The notes: generated by a model not told the origin, from the sequence alone. A DNA stretch of 12,203 nucleotides from an uncultured Eubacteriales bacterium (GCA_905205065.1 CAJLCI010000046.1:1-12203); one strand, 5' to 3'; shown: positions 1 through 6,809, numbered from the stretch's first letter. Translations and numbers: made by a program.

Positions 1-52
1 GTCTTGAAAACTTTTTGTTTTTTCAAGTGTCTACTCTAAGGGGATTATATCA
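1..52 (+). mobile_element. Probable right end of an IS3-type insertion sequence (partial)
   Basis: Bases 28-52 start TGTCTAC, carry AAGGGG in the middle and end ATCA. This matches the general pattern of right terminal repeats in IS3-family (IS150-like) elements, which often run TGTCTA...GGGG...CA. A hairpin lies just before it (CTTGAAAA at 3-10, TTTTCAAG at 20-27), as expected at the end of a transposase gene. The transposase would lie outside the window to the left. Without the partner end or a target duplication this is only a pattern match. Confidence 0.3.
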
Positions 53-170
53 GTTTATATATGGACAACCGTTTTTTGTTATTCCACTGCATGATGGACA
101 GCTTTTAATTAAGGTATAAAATATCGTATAATATTTATCAAAAAATCATTTGACATTTTTTAATATATAG

Positions 171-199
171 TTGAAATCTTAAATATTATATGATATAAT
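171..199 (+). promoter_or_regulatory. Sigma-A promoter upstream of a lost gene
   Basis: TTGAAA at 171-176 and a perfect TATAAT at 194-199 are separated by 17 bp. About 85 bp downstream a ribosome site (AAAGAAGG, 281-288) precedes ATG at 296, but that frame reads Met-Lys-Lys and then TAA at 305. The promoter and start therefore look intact while the gene body has been replaced. The rest of 53-295 is A+T-rich with no other gene visible. Confidence 0.5.
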
Positions 200-315
200 T
201 ATAAAAATTATTCATTCTATTTTTGTTGCTTTATAAAAATATTCTATATATATTTTAATAAAAACTTTATACACCATTTGAAAGAAGGCTTTAAAATGAA
301 AAAATAATTTTCGGG

Positions 316-609
316 GTGCCTCTCAATATAAAATGTCCTTCAGTAATTCAAAAACAGCTGAAAGTGATATCTGATCTTTCTCTCGGCGCTTATCTTTTGT
401 CTTATATTTTCGATAAGAAATTCTATCCCATACTTATAGAAAAAGTTCTGGAGATGCAGAATCGCCTAGAATACTATATTATTATTGTCTTATCGGTTTT
501 TATCTGTTCTATTCTTCTATCAGCAGTAATTAACATTTTATACTTTGTAGTACATAATTTACGGTTAAAGTGTTCCCGCGCGATTTTTAAAAAAGCTACT
601 CCGGTCTGA
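316..609 (+). pseudogene. C-terminal remnant of a membrane acyltransferase (acyltransferase-3 type)
   Basis: The frame reads 97 codons from a GTG and has the look of the last two membrane helices of acyltransferase-3 (OafA/WecH-like) proteins, which O-acylate cell-surface sugars. Residues about 19-30 read SDLSLGAYLLSY, like the S-x-LSFGIYLIH motif before the penultimate helix. Residues about 53-78 form a long hydrophobic helix followed by a basic tail. Full family members are about 330-380 residues, so some three quarters are missing, including the catalytic region. The GTG has no convincing ribosome site, and an upstream ATG at 296 stops after three codons in another frame. A deletion has probably joined a promoter and start region to this tail. 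The family call rests on motif resemblance only. Confidence 0.42.
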
Positions 610-632
610 AATTGCCGTTATTAGCTTTTTTT
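589..632 (+). terminator. Intrinsic terminator after the acyltransferase tail
   Basis: AAAAAAGCTA (589-598) pairs perfectly with TAGCTTTTTT (622-631) over 10 bp, and the 3' arm itself supplies the run of Ts. The 23-base loop contains the stop codon of the preceding frame. It probably insulates the protease gene at 661 from upstream transcription. Confidence 0.55.
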
Positions 633-660
633 GACTATATTAGGAAAGGTGTTGTTGCAA

Positions 661-2502
661 ATGAAGCCCAACAGACTGTTTACAAGAATTACATCGGCTG
701 TGCTTTCGGCCGTTACCTTAATTTCATCGCTTTCCGTTGCCGTATGCGCAATGGAGTCCGAATATTCAGACAACAGTTTTCAGCGATGTTTGACCGGCGA
801 AGATACAACTTCAGAGTATGCAGATACACAGAGCCACGGTTTTGATTTATTTGAATCTGATAAACCGGAAATATCCTCTGATTCAGATAACATGGAAAAT
901 ATCGAATATGTAACCGAATCTGCTGCAGAGACTGCAATAATAGAAGAAAACAATAATAAACCTGAGAACTCCGGTCCAATCCAAAGTAAAATCGATAAAA
1001 CAGAGTCCGATGATATATATGACGACAAACTCAATAATGAAAATAGAAATTCAGATGTACATAAAGTCGAAATTTCTCCCACTCTCGGACAATCTGAATT
1101 AACTGACAGTATCCCTGTAAAAGAAGCGGAAGATTCAAATGAGACAAATTCCGAAGACTTTCAGCAATTCAATACAGACGGCGAGGGTTCAACTCTTTAT
1201 GCCGCGTCTGCTGCTAACTGCGCGTTTAAAGAGGCGAATGGAATAACCTTTCAGTATTGCGTGGGAACTGTATGGACTGATTTTTACGGAAAAACAGATA
1301 TCCTTGACCATATAGACGGTGTTCGTATTCAGTCTGGTGCGAAACCGTATTACCTGAAATATCGAACTAAAGATGTCGGAAAAGACAATTATCGTCCTTT
1401 TGTAACGAGCGAAGAAGATGATTACGCTGGATGGTACGGAATTAATATGTCTCAGCTGGAGATTCAGGTATATCTCCAGAATGGGCAAAGGGCTTATGAT
1501 GATTATATCGTTATGTACCGTGTAAAGGTCAATGATATGGGGTGGCTTGATTGGGTAAGTAACGGTAGTCTCGATGTTATGAGGGAAATAAAAAACGGAT
1601 TTTCTCTTGACGGGGAGCTTGATGGAAAATCTACATATGCGGGATGGTCAAAAAATGAGAAAATAGAAGCAATGGAAATACATGTGTATGAACGTACTTT
1701 GCTTGATCCGATTCCTTCGGAAAATGCGGTAATTATCAATGCACCGTACGTAAATCAGTATGATGTGGGAATGCCCAACGGATGTGAAAGCGTCAGCGCG
1801 GTTATGGCGCTTCAGTATATTGGCATTCCGATTACTCCTGAAGAATTTGTATCAAATTATTTGGATATGGGAAATGCGCCTTCCGGCGGAATAGGTCCTG
1901 ATCCGAATATCGTATTCGTCGGTGATCCGCGCTCACCGGGAGGATGGGGATGTTATGCTCCCGTAATTCTGAAAGCTTTGAATAAAATTTCCGGGCAGTA
2001 TAATTTTTACGCCTATAATTTATCCGGACAGCTTTTGGAAGATTTGTGCAGTATATATGTCAATAAAGGAATTCCCGTTATTATCTGGGCAACTGTTGAC
2101 ATGACTGATTATTTTGAATACAGATACTGGTCAACTCCTGAAGGATCAGATGTTCAATACAATAACAAGCTTCACTGCCTGCTTTTAGTCGGCTATGATG
2201 AAAATAATTATTATTTCCATGATCCTATGAGAAAAGCATATAAAGGATTTTCTAAATCAAAGGTAGATGAAGCATATAATCTGCTTGGAAAACAGGCTGT
2301 AGTTATTGTAAAAGCAGGTGAAGCTCCGTATATTCCGGTTGTTGAACCGTACGAAAAAACATTGGAGGAACTGTCTGAAATCATCGGTTCTCAAAATACC
2401 GAAAAATTACTTATTAGTTTTAGTACAACAGTTATTGCTTTGAAAATTATAAAGTCCATTAAAAATATTTCAAAAGTTTTTACTTTTAGGACTCCTGTTT
2501 AA
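661..2502 (+). CDS. Secreted C39-family (C39_2) cysteine peptidase with ChW-like region
   Basis: This encodes 613 residues. ATG 661 is preferred over an in-frame TTG at 631 because AGGAAAGG (641-648) sits upstream of 661 and the peptide then begins with a classic signal sequence. That signal is MKPNR, then a hydrophobic core to about residue 28, with likely cleavage after V-C-A at 30. Residues 31-180 are a low-complexity Asp/Glu/Ser/Asn-rich linker. Residues 181-345 resemble clostridial hydrophobic-W (ChW) repeats, with GWLDWVSNG and a K-IEAMEIHVYE ending. Residues 355-560 are a papain-like C39_2 domain: Gln366 (oxyanion), Cys375 in NGCESVS, His505 in LHCLLLVGYDE and Asp521 in FHDP. The catalytic set is complete. 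Export across the membrane and cell-surface or secreted proteolysis are inferred. The gene stands alone. The substrate is unknown; C39_2 proteins also include non-bacteriocin-processing enzymes. Confidence 0.82.
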   Translation: MKPNRLFTRITSAVLSAVTLISSLSVAVCAMESEYSDNSFQRCLTGEDTTSEYADTQSHGFDLFESDKPEISSDSDNMENIEYVTESAAETAIIEENNNKPENSGPIQSKIDKTESDDIYDDKLNNENRNSDVHKVEISPTLGQSELTDSIPVKEAEDSNETNSEDFQQFNTDGEGSTLYAASAANCAFKEANGITFQYCVGTVWTDFYGKTDILDHIDGVRIQSGAKPYYLKYRTKDVGKDNYRPFVTSEEDDYAGWYGINMSQLEIQVYLQNGQRAYDDYIVMYRVKVNDMGWLDWVSNGSLDVMREIKNGFSLDGELDGKSTYAGWSKNEKIEAMEIHVYERTLLDPIPSENAVIINAPYVNQYDVGMPNGCESVSAVMALQYIGIPITPEEFVSNYLDMGNAPSGGIGPDPNIVFVGDPRSPGGWGCYAPVILKALNKISGQYNFYAYNLSGQLLEDLCSIYVNKGIPVIIWATVDMTDYFEYRYWSTPEGSDVQYNNKLHCLLLVGYDENNYYFHDPMRKAYKGFSKSKVDEAYNLLGKQAVVIVKAGEAPYIPVVEPYEKTLEELSEIIGSQNTEKLLISFSTTVIALKIIKSIKNISKVFTFRTPV

Positions 2503-2601
2503 AATTGAAATTCTCACTTGAGGTATTTTTAGGGATTTAATAACTGTTATATTTTGTTTTAGAAATCTCAGAAAAGCTTTGAAATACTGGAGTTTTCCTG
2601 G

Positions 2602-3012
2602 ATGTCCTCGTCACTACATCTTGTATCGTGTTATAGAGTTTTATTGAAGTTAAGACCTCTAATAAGGAAAAAACAATGGAGAGAAAATCTGGTAACAACT
2701 TATAACAAATTCAAAAATTACATTTGGAACTATATGAGACGCTTTTGCTACATTTACAAGAAAGTACAGAAAGATGAGATTGATATATACCCGCAGACAA
2801 ACAGTATTTATGTGACCACATTTGAGAATTACATATTGAAAATTGATTGTGATAAGCCAGAGGAAGGATTGGAAACTAACTCATGTTCACAGAATACACT
2901 TAATGCATTGGCGATAGATGAACCACTTGAATATGCAAGATTGGCATTAGATGGAGAAATGCAGACGTGTGTAGATGCGATTGATAGTCTATATGTTTTG
3001 GGATATAAATGA
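2602..3012 (+). CDS. Small hypothetical protein, DUF6061-like C-terminal part
   Basis: The open frame gives 136 residues from ATG 2602 (GGAG about 10 bases upstream), or 92 from ATG 2734, where the family-like part begins. From residue 45 on it has the layout of small accessory proteins common in Firmicutes conjugative elements: two beta-strand-like segments (SIYVTTFENYILKIDC), then an alpha region with ALAIDEPLEYARLALDG and an acidic end. This reminds me of DUF6061, where a (D/E)PxxYAxLxLxG segment recurs. The basic N-terminal 44 residues do not fit that pattern and may be fused junk upstream of the true start. It lies just before the aspS leader promoter and shares no obvious operon. Its function is unknown. 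Confidence 0.4.
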   Translation: MSSSLHLVSCYRVLLKLRPLIRKKQWRENLVTTYNKFKNYIWNYMRRFCYIYKKVQKDEIDIYPQTNSIYVTTFENYILKIDCDKPEEGLETNSCSQNTLNALAIDEPLEYARLALDGEMQTCVDAIDSLYVLGYK

Positions 3013-3037
3013 AAAACTATCTGATTTCAAAATTGAT

Positions 3038-3066
3038 TTGACAAATAATATAGAAAGTGTTATTCT
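3038..3066 (+). promoter_or_regulatory. Promoter of the aspS leader transcript
   Basis: A perfect TTGACA (3038-3043) and TATTCT (3061-3066) are separated by exactly 17 bp. The predicted start is near 3073, about 20 bases before the leader peptide ATG and about 285 bases before the aspS start, which leaves a long structured leader. Confidence 0.62.
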
Positions 3067-3093
3067 GTATTAAATTTGGGGCAGGTATTATTT

Positions 3094-3138
3094 ATGACAA
3101 ATCTTCAATTCGTAAAGTTGAACAGGAACGACGATTGA
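3094..3138 (+). CDS. Candidate 14-residue leader peptide rich in Asn/Asp
   Basis: ATG 3094 is preceded by GGGGCAGG (3078-3085) and encodes MTNLQFVKLNRNDD, ending in TGA at 3136-3138. The last five codons are AAC AGG AAC GAC GAT, so four of five specify Asn or Asp, the two amino acids handled by a non-discriminating AspRS. The stop lies one base before a strong hairpin (3140-3178). That is the geometry expected if the ribosome's position sets the folding of the downstream RNA. Translation is inferred, not shown, and a chance short ORF cannot be excluded. Confidence 0.45.
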   Translation: MTNLQFVKLNRNDD

Positions 3139-3139
3139 T

Positions 3140-3220
3140 AGCGTTTGCAGTTGTGAGATAATCACAGGTGCAAACGCTCTTGGTGTTGCACCTGTGTGGG
3201 ATAGATATATAAGACCACAT
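3140..3220 (+). promoter_or_regulatory. Attenuator region with three mutually exclusive hairpins (aspS leader)
   Basis: Hairpin A pairs AGCGTTTGCA (3140-3149) with TGCAAACGCT (3169-3178), with an inner TGTGA/TCACA stem (3152-3156/3162-3166). Hairpin B pairs CACAGGTGCAA (3163-3173) with TTGCACCTGTG (3186-3196), 11 perfect bp that reuse the 3' arm of A. Hairpin C pairs GTGTGG (3194-3199) with CCACAT (3215-3220), overlapping both B and the 5' arm of the terminator at 3211. The chain A-B-C-terminator is therefore strictly alternating. Inferred logic: a ribosome at the TGA masks A, so B forms, C cannot form, and the terminator forms (off). A ribosome stalled on the Asn/Asp codons leaves A free, so C forms and transcription continues (on). 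C is short, the weak point of the model. Confidence 0.5.
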
Positions 3221-3249
3221 TGGTATTTATTATCAGTGTGGTCTTTTTT
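3211..3249 (+). terminator. Leader terminator upstream of aspS
   Basis: AAGACCACA (3211-3219) pairs perfectly with TGTGGTCTT (3237-3245), followed by T residues to 3249. It lies between the promoter at 3038 and the coding region at 3360, with the leader peptide upstream, so it is placed to act as a conditional terminator rather than the end of an operon. Confidence 0.72.
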
Positions 3250-3273
3250 ATACCTATAAAGGAGGTGGTGTTT

Positions 3274-3360
3274 ATGTGGCATAAAGACGATGCCGGGATG
3301 GATTTCAATGTAATTTTCTTAAAATATAATAGATTAGCAAATCAGGAGGAAGTGCGATAA
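3274..3360 (+). CDS. 28-codon ORF translationally coupled to aspS
   Basis: ATG 3274 follows an exceptionally strong ribosome site (AAAGGAGGTGG, 3258-3268). It encodes 28 residues starting MWHKDDAGMDFN and ends at TAA 3358-3360, whose last A is the first base of the aspS ATG. That TAATG overlap suggests translational coupling, although aspS also has its own AGGAGG at 3344-3349 inside this ORF. Six of the 28 residues are Asp or Asn (three of each), so it could be a second sensor or simply a coupling ORF. No protein family is recognised. Confidence 0.42.
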   Translation: MWHKDDAGMDFNVIFLKYNRLANQEEVR

Positions 3361-3929
3361 TGGTAAATAAAATAGCAAGAGTGGAGGCAAGTGAACTTGC
3401 AAATTATATAGGAGAAATCGCCGAAATTCATGGTAGCATTTATAAAATACGAAAAATGAGTGGTTTTGCATTTGTCTTATTGCGAACAAAGAGAGAGATA
3501 GTACAGTGTATTCATTCTGCAAAAATAACAAATTTTGGCATAGAAAAATTGATAGAAGAAAGCTGTGTGGTAGTTAATGCCAAGGTAGTACCGGAAGAGC
3601 GGTCTAAAGTTGGCTATAAACTGCAGATGATAAACATGGAGATTTTATCAGTTCCGGAAATGGAATGCCCGATTGTTATAAATAATAAAAGGATTGATAC
3701 TTCTATTGAAAATCTTTTGGATTTTCGTCCAATAACTTTAAGAAATGCAAAGGAAAGAGCAATTTTTAAGATACAAGAGGGTATATGTAGAGGATTTCGC
3801 AAGTGCTTGGAAGAAAATCAGTTTACAGAGATTCATACTCCCAAAATAGTTTCGGAGGGAGCAGAAGGTGGTGCTAATATATTTTCATTGGACTATTTTG
3901 GGAATAACCTTATCATATTGCATGGATAA
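3360..3929 (+). pseudogene. aspS: Truncated aspartyl-tRNA synthetase, non-discriminating (archaeal/AspS2) type
   Basis: The 189 residues correspond to the first part of a class IIb AspRS that normally has about 430. Residues about 10-105 form the OB-fold anticodon-binding domain (IGEIAEIHGSIYKIRKMSGFAFVLLRTKRE). Residues about 125-180 begin the catalytic domain, with the long helix and motif 1 region (QFTEIHTPKIVSEGAEGGANIF). Homology stops after SLDYFG, and the last eight residues are unrelated. Motifs 2 and 3, which bind ATP and Asp, are absent, so it cannot aminoacylate. Known members charge both tRNA-Asp and tRNA-Asn. The start is firm (AGGAGG, 10-base spacer). The junction near 3903 leads into unrelated decayed DNA, so a deletion or insertion removed the rest. 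A free OB-fold product remains possible. Confidence 0.75.
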
Positions 3930-4013
3930 GTTCATTCTTTGCTTGGGGCGGCATTATTTCGCACTGTTATTTTTTATTTGATATATTCTTCTTGTTAGCC
4001 ATTTTTTGCGTTG

Positions 4014-4495
4014 CTATAATTTTTCATGCACGGATTCGAATTTAGAAGAGGATTTTTCCCCATAGGATTCAACCCATTTGATACCATTCTTTCCGATAGG
4101 TGTCATCAGCGCTTTGTGCGGTATAAAATGCGGTGTAGAAGGCCTGAACAGTTGTAAATCCGTGTTGTCTTACGATACCGGATAATCCAACTTTGAGGAC
4201 ACTGATTTCCTCGTTTTTATTCGCACTCTGCTTCAAAAATGGTTTCATCCTGCTTACCTAACATTGTTTTTATCTTTCGAATATTCGGATAAGCGGCTGC
4301 TTCTGGTTGAATAATTGGTTTAGGTGGTATAAATACAATTGGATTATGTTCCTTCGTGAAATTACCCATACCGTTAATGCTCTCAATGATATGGGGGATA
4401 TTGTAAGGGTTTATTCGAAAAATCCGTAGGTAGCAACCACGAGACTTGCAAATTTACTTTCAGAGAAAGATTCCGAATCGGTATAGTTAGACAAC
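4014..4495 (-). pseudogene. Multiply frameshifted reverse-strand remnant, possibly a mobilization (relaxase-type) protein
   Basis: Reading the minus strand, coherent protein segments lie in successive frames. The first reads ...TDSESFSESKFASLVVATYG (about 4495-4420). Next comes NPYNIPHIIESINGMGNF and on to KTMLGKQDETIFEAECE, stopping near 4218. Then EEISVLKVGLSGIVRQHGF with TVQAFYTAFYTAQSADDTY stops at 4069-4071. The last reads KWVESYGEKSSSKFESVHEKL and stops at 4014-4016. Each segment continues where the last fails, so this is one gene with at least three frame breaks. The third piece can be read alone as a 59-codon ORF from ATG 4248. The charged helical tail pattern (FY-AFY-AQ..Y....W...YGEK) resembles the C-terminal regions of Firmicutes mobilization relaxases, but I cannot confirm this. 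It converges on the aspS remnant, opposite to the integrase. Confidence 0.38.
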
Positions 4496-4569
4496 CGTAG
4501 TTATGATATACTTACACGCAAGAAGCATTTCATCAGTTCCGATTGTCAATATCGAAAGGAGAAGCGATT

Positions 4570-5721
4570 ATGGAAAAAAGTTTTGTAAGGAAAAAAGGCA
4601 AGAAATGGTATTACCGCTTTTATGTGGAGGATCCAATGGTAACTTGTCTCAGAAGGAATGCGTAGGAAAGGAAAGCAAAACAGAAACGGAAAAACTGCTC
4701 CGTAAGGCTATGGAAAAATACGAAAATAAGAAGGTTGTAGCCAAAACGGAAAACATCACACTGGGAGAGCTTTTGAATGTGTGGTTGGAGGAAGAACTGA
4801 AAGTCAGTTCCCTTAGTAATAATACGGTAACGCCCTATCTTGGAGTGGTTAAGATTATGAAAACACACCTATTATGCAAAAGAAAGTTTCGAACAATTAC
4901 AATTGAGCACATGCAGGAATATATAGATAATTTAAGCTTTGGTGCTAAAGCCTCCGATGGATCAGAAGCAAACCCATTGAGCATAGCCCATATTCATTCC
5001 TTTTCAGCAGTATTACAGAGGGCTTTTAGATATGCGGTGTTTCCAAAACAGTATTACCCATAAACAGTATGAAGAAATCATTATTTATACTATCAAAATG
5101 AAAAATTCTTCATTATTGGCAACGTACTACACTGGTCTGAGAGTAGAGGAAGTAAATTGGATTATCTTGGGATGACATCAATATGGAGGAACTGTATCTG
5201 ACGGTGCGTAGGAGCTTGAGCCAGAACAATGTAAGGCATAAGCTGGAACTTGGAGCTACAAAACATAAGGATGTCCGAATTGTGGATTGCGGTGATACTC
5301 TCGCAGAAATCTTACGAAATGCGAAAAAAACGCAGAACAGAGTTTATTACGAATTATACTCATTGGACGGAACACAGGAAGTACTGGAAGATTATACAGA
5401 AATTTCACTGGTATGTGTCAGACAGGACGGAATGTATTTAGGAATGGAAGCACTTGATTGGATATGCAGGTCAATCAAAAAACATCTAAAAGGCTTTGAA
5501 AACTTTCACTTCCATCATTAAGAAACACTTATACAAGTAATCTGTTAGCAAGCGGTGCACCAAAGAAGGATGTGCAGGAACTGTTAGAACACTCCGCAGT
5601 AAGTACCACAGTAAGTACAAACTATCGTAACACGATTAAAATTTTGATAGCCAAAGCAGTAAAGATTCTATGTAAAACAGGTAGACCGCATATAGCGCAT
5701 ACTATATGCGGTCTACCTTAA
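4570..5721 (+). pseudogene. int: Tyrosine recombinase/integrase of a Tn916/Tn1549-type element, frameshifted
   Basis: ATG 4570 (GAAAGGAG upstream) opens MEKSFVRKKGKKWYYRFYVED, a typical integrase start with an arm-type binding domain. A base lost near 4631 moves the frame. The core-binding domain then runs to about 5063 (NITLGELLNVWLEEELKVSS; IHSFSAVLQRAFRYAVF). The next piece holds TGLRVEE with the first catalytic Arg (codon 5140). A further shift leads into 5183-5518 (ATKHKDVRIVD, the Lys beta-hairpin). A one-base loss in CATCATTAAG moves to the last piece: LRNTYTSNLLASG with the second Arg (5521), LLEHSAVSTT with His (5590), and the nucleophile Tyr (5623). All catalytic residues survive in pieces, but at least four breaks make it nonfunctional. 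It would have integrated and excised the element whose remains surround it. Confidence 0.78.
5680..5717 (+). terminator. Perfect 15-bp inverted repeat at the integrase 3' end
   Basis: GGTAGACCGCATATA (5680-5694) pairs with TATATGCGGTCTACC (5703-5717) around an 8-base loop. It overlaps the last integrase codons (TAA at 5719). There is no proper T-run after it (TTAATAT), so it may be a Rho-independent terminator of low quality or a recombination-site palindrome near the element's end. That it is perfect inside a decayed gene suggests selection or recent arrival. Confidence 0.42.
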
Positions 5722-5812
5722 TATCGAAATAAAAGTGACATTACTTCATCCGGAGGGGTGTTGTCAGCTTATCTTAAAATTAATAAATTGAAAGTTGTGA
5801 GGTAATATGCTT

Positions 5813-6201
5813 ATGAAAAAACAGATTTCTTTATTTTTGTATCTTGCTTGTATATTGGCTTTAGTTGCGTGTGAAAAAAAGCAAACCTCATTACACTACA
5901 CAAAACAGACGATATTACATCTATTGAAATAACCGTCGGGGAAAATACAGTAAATCATACAAACAAAACTTGGATAAATGAAATAATTGCCGATATTTCT
6001 AACTCTTAACCTACCAATAAGGAAAGTGTTACAAATGTTCCGCAAGTTGAAGGTTATATCAAGATTGACTTTCAGCTTGAAACAGGAACCAGAACCCTTT
6101 TTGTATATGAGGACAGTAGCAAATACTATGTTAAATAGCTCTGTCAGGGAATTTATAAAATTGATAGTCAACTGTTTGGACGGTTACAAGAAGCTAATTA
6201 A
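5813..6201 (+). pseudogene. Broken lipoprotein gene, DUF5301-like
   Basis: ATG 5813 (GTGAGG 10 bases upstream; an in-frame ATG at 5807 is too close) encodes MKKQISLFLYLACILALVAC, a signal peptide with lipobox LVAC, so the product would have been membrane-anchored. The first frame stops at 5930-5932. The protein continues in the -1 frame: ITSIEITVGENTVNHTNKTW, then a stop at 6007-6009, then TNKESVTNVPQVEGYIKIDF, TLFVYEDSSKYYV, a stop at 6136-6138, LCQGIYKIDSQLF, and the natural end at 6199-6201. The TNKESV.DVP..YIKIDF...FVY...YY pattern matches DUF5301 proteins as I remember them. One frame shift and two in-frame stops make it a clear pseudogene. It sits directly upstream of the intact acetyltransferase gene. 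Confidence 0.58.
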
Positions 6202-6237
6202 ATCTCAGTTGTTGTTAAGATTGGAGCAGATGTTATT

Positions 6238-6675
6238 ATGGAAATATATATAAAGCGATTTGAAGAACTTTCCTCAGAGGAACTATATGAAATTATCAAA
6301 ATTAGAGTGGCGATATTTTGTTTAGAACAAAATTGTCTGTATCAGGATTTGGATGATAAAGATAAGAATGCTTATCACGTTTATATAAAAGAAAATGACA
6401 AGATCAAAGCATATCTGCGAGTTTTAGATAAAGGAATATCCTTTGATGAAATTTCAATAGGCAGAGTATTGACAACGGAACGGGGCGTGGGTTTCGGAAA
6501 TATAATTTTAAAAGAAGGCATACGAGTCGCTAAAGAGAAGATGAATGCAGATAAAATAAAAATTGAGGCTCAGTCCTATGCGAAAGGTTATTATGAAAAA
6601 TTTGGATTCAAGCAGATATCCGATGAATTTTTGGAAGATGGAATACCACATATCAAAATGATACTAAATATATAA
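6238..6675 (+). CDS. elaA: GNAT-family N-acetyltransferase, ElaA type
   Basis: The product is 145 residues, close to the roughly 150 of Escherichia coli ElaA. The ElaA signature is present: R23 then FCLEQNC at 27-33 followed by YQDLDDKD (ElaA has VEQNCPYQDIDGDD). The acetyl-CoA-binding motif A (R/Q-x-x-G-x-G/A) is RGVGFG at 82-87 after IGRVL. QSYAKGYYEKFGF (motif B region) and the family-specific EDGIPHIKM end complete it. It would be a cytosolic enzyme transferring acetyl from acetyl-CoA to an amine; the ElaA substrate is not established. GGAG at 6223-6226 precedes ATG 6238. It is the only fully intact gene between the protease and yihY apart from small ORFs, probably element cargo that is still selected. 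Confidence 0.85.
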   Translation: MEIYIKRFEELSSEELYEIIKIRVAIFCLEQNCLYQDLDDKDKNAYHVYIKENDKIKAYLRVLDKGISFDEISIGRVLTTERGVGFGNIILKEGIRVAKEKMNADKIKIEAQSYAKGYYEKFGFKQISDEFLEDGIPHIKMILNI

Positions 6676-6780
6676 TTTCTGTTTGGCGTGATAGATAAAT
6701 CTCAGTTTATAGATGGTATAAAACAAAATAGTAAAAAAATCAATTATTTAGTTGAAAAAATCCTAAAAAGCATAATAAAG

Positions 6781-6809
6781 AAAAAATCAATTAGTTAATT
6801 GAATTTTTT
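6781..6809 (+). terminator. A/T-rich hairpin terminator after elaA
   Basis: A run of As (6781-6786), TCAATTA (6787-6793), a 2-base loop, TAATTGA (6796-6802) and T6 (6804-6809) form a symmetric A/T stem that could work in both directions. It lies about 110 bases past the elaA stop. The stem is weak because it has few G-C pairs. Confidence 0.42.

Noticed and set aside
631..660. TTG 631 as the protease start
   Set aside because: The ribosome site lies inside this extension and the signal peptide begins properly at ATG 661.
3073..3359. T-box riboswitch in front of aspS
   Set aside because: No recognisable T-box antiterminator sequence and no Stem I-like arrangement; the hairpin chain with a leader peptide explains the region better.
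5896..6171. 91-codon minus-strand ORF
   Set aside because: It is the antisense shadow of the lipoprotein pseudogene with no start signal.
5987..6253. 88-codon plus-strand ORF overlapping the lipoprotein pseudogene
   Set aside because: It lies in another frame over sequence that reads as a DUF5301-like protein, has no ribosome site, and overlaps the elaA start.
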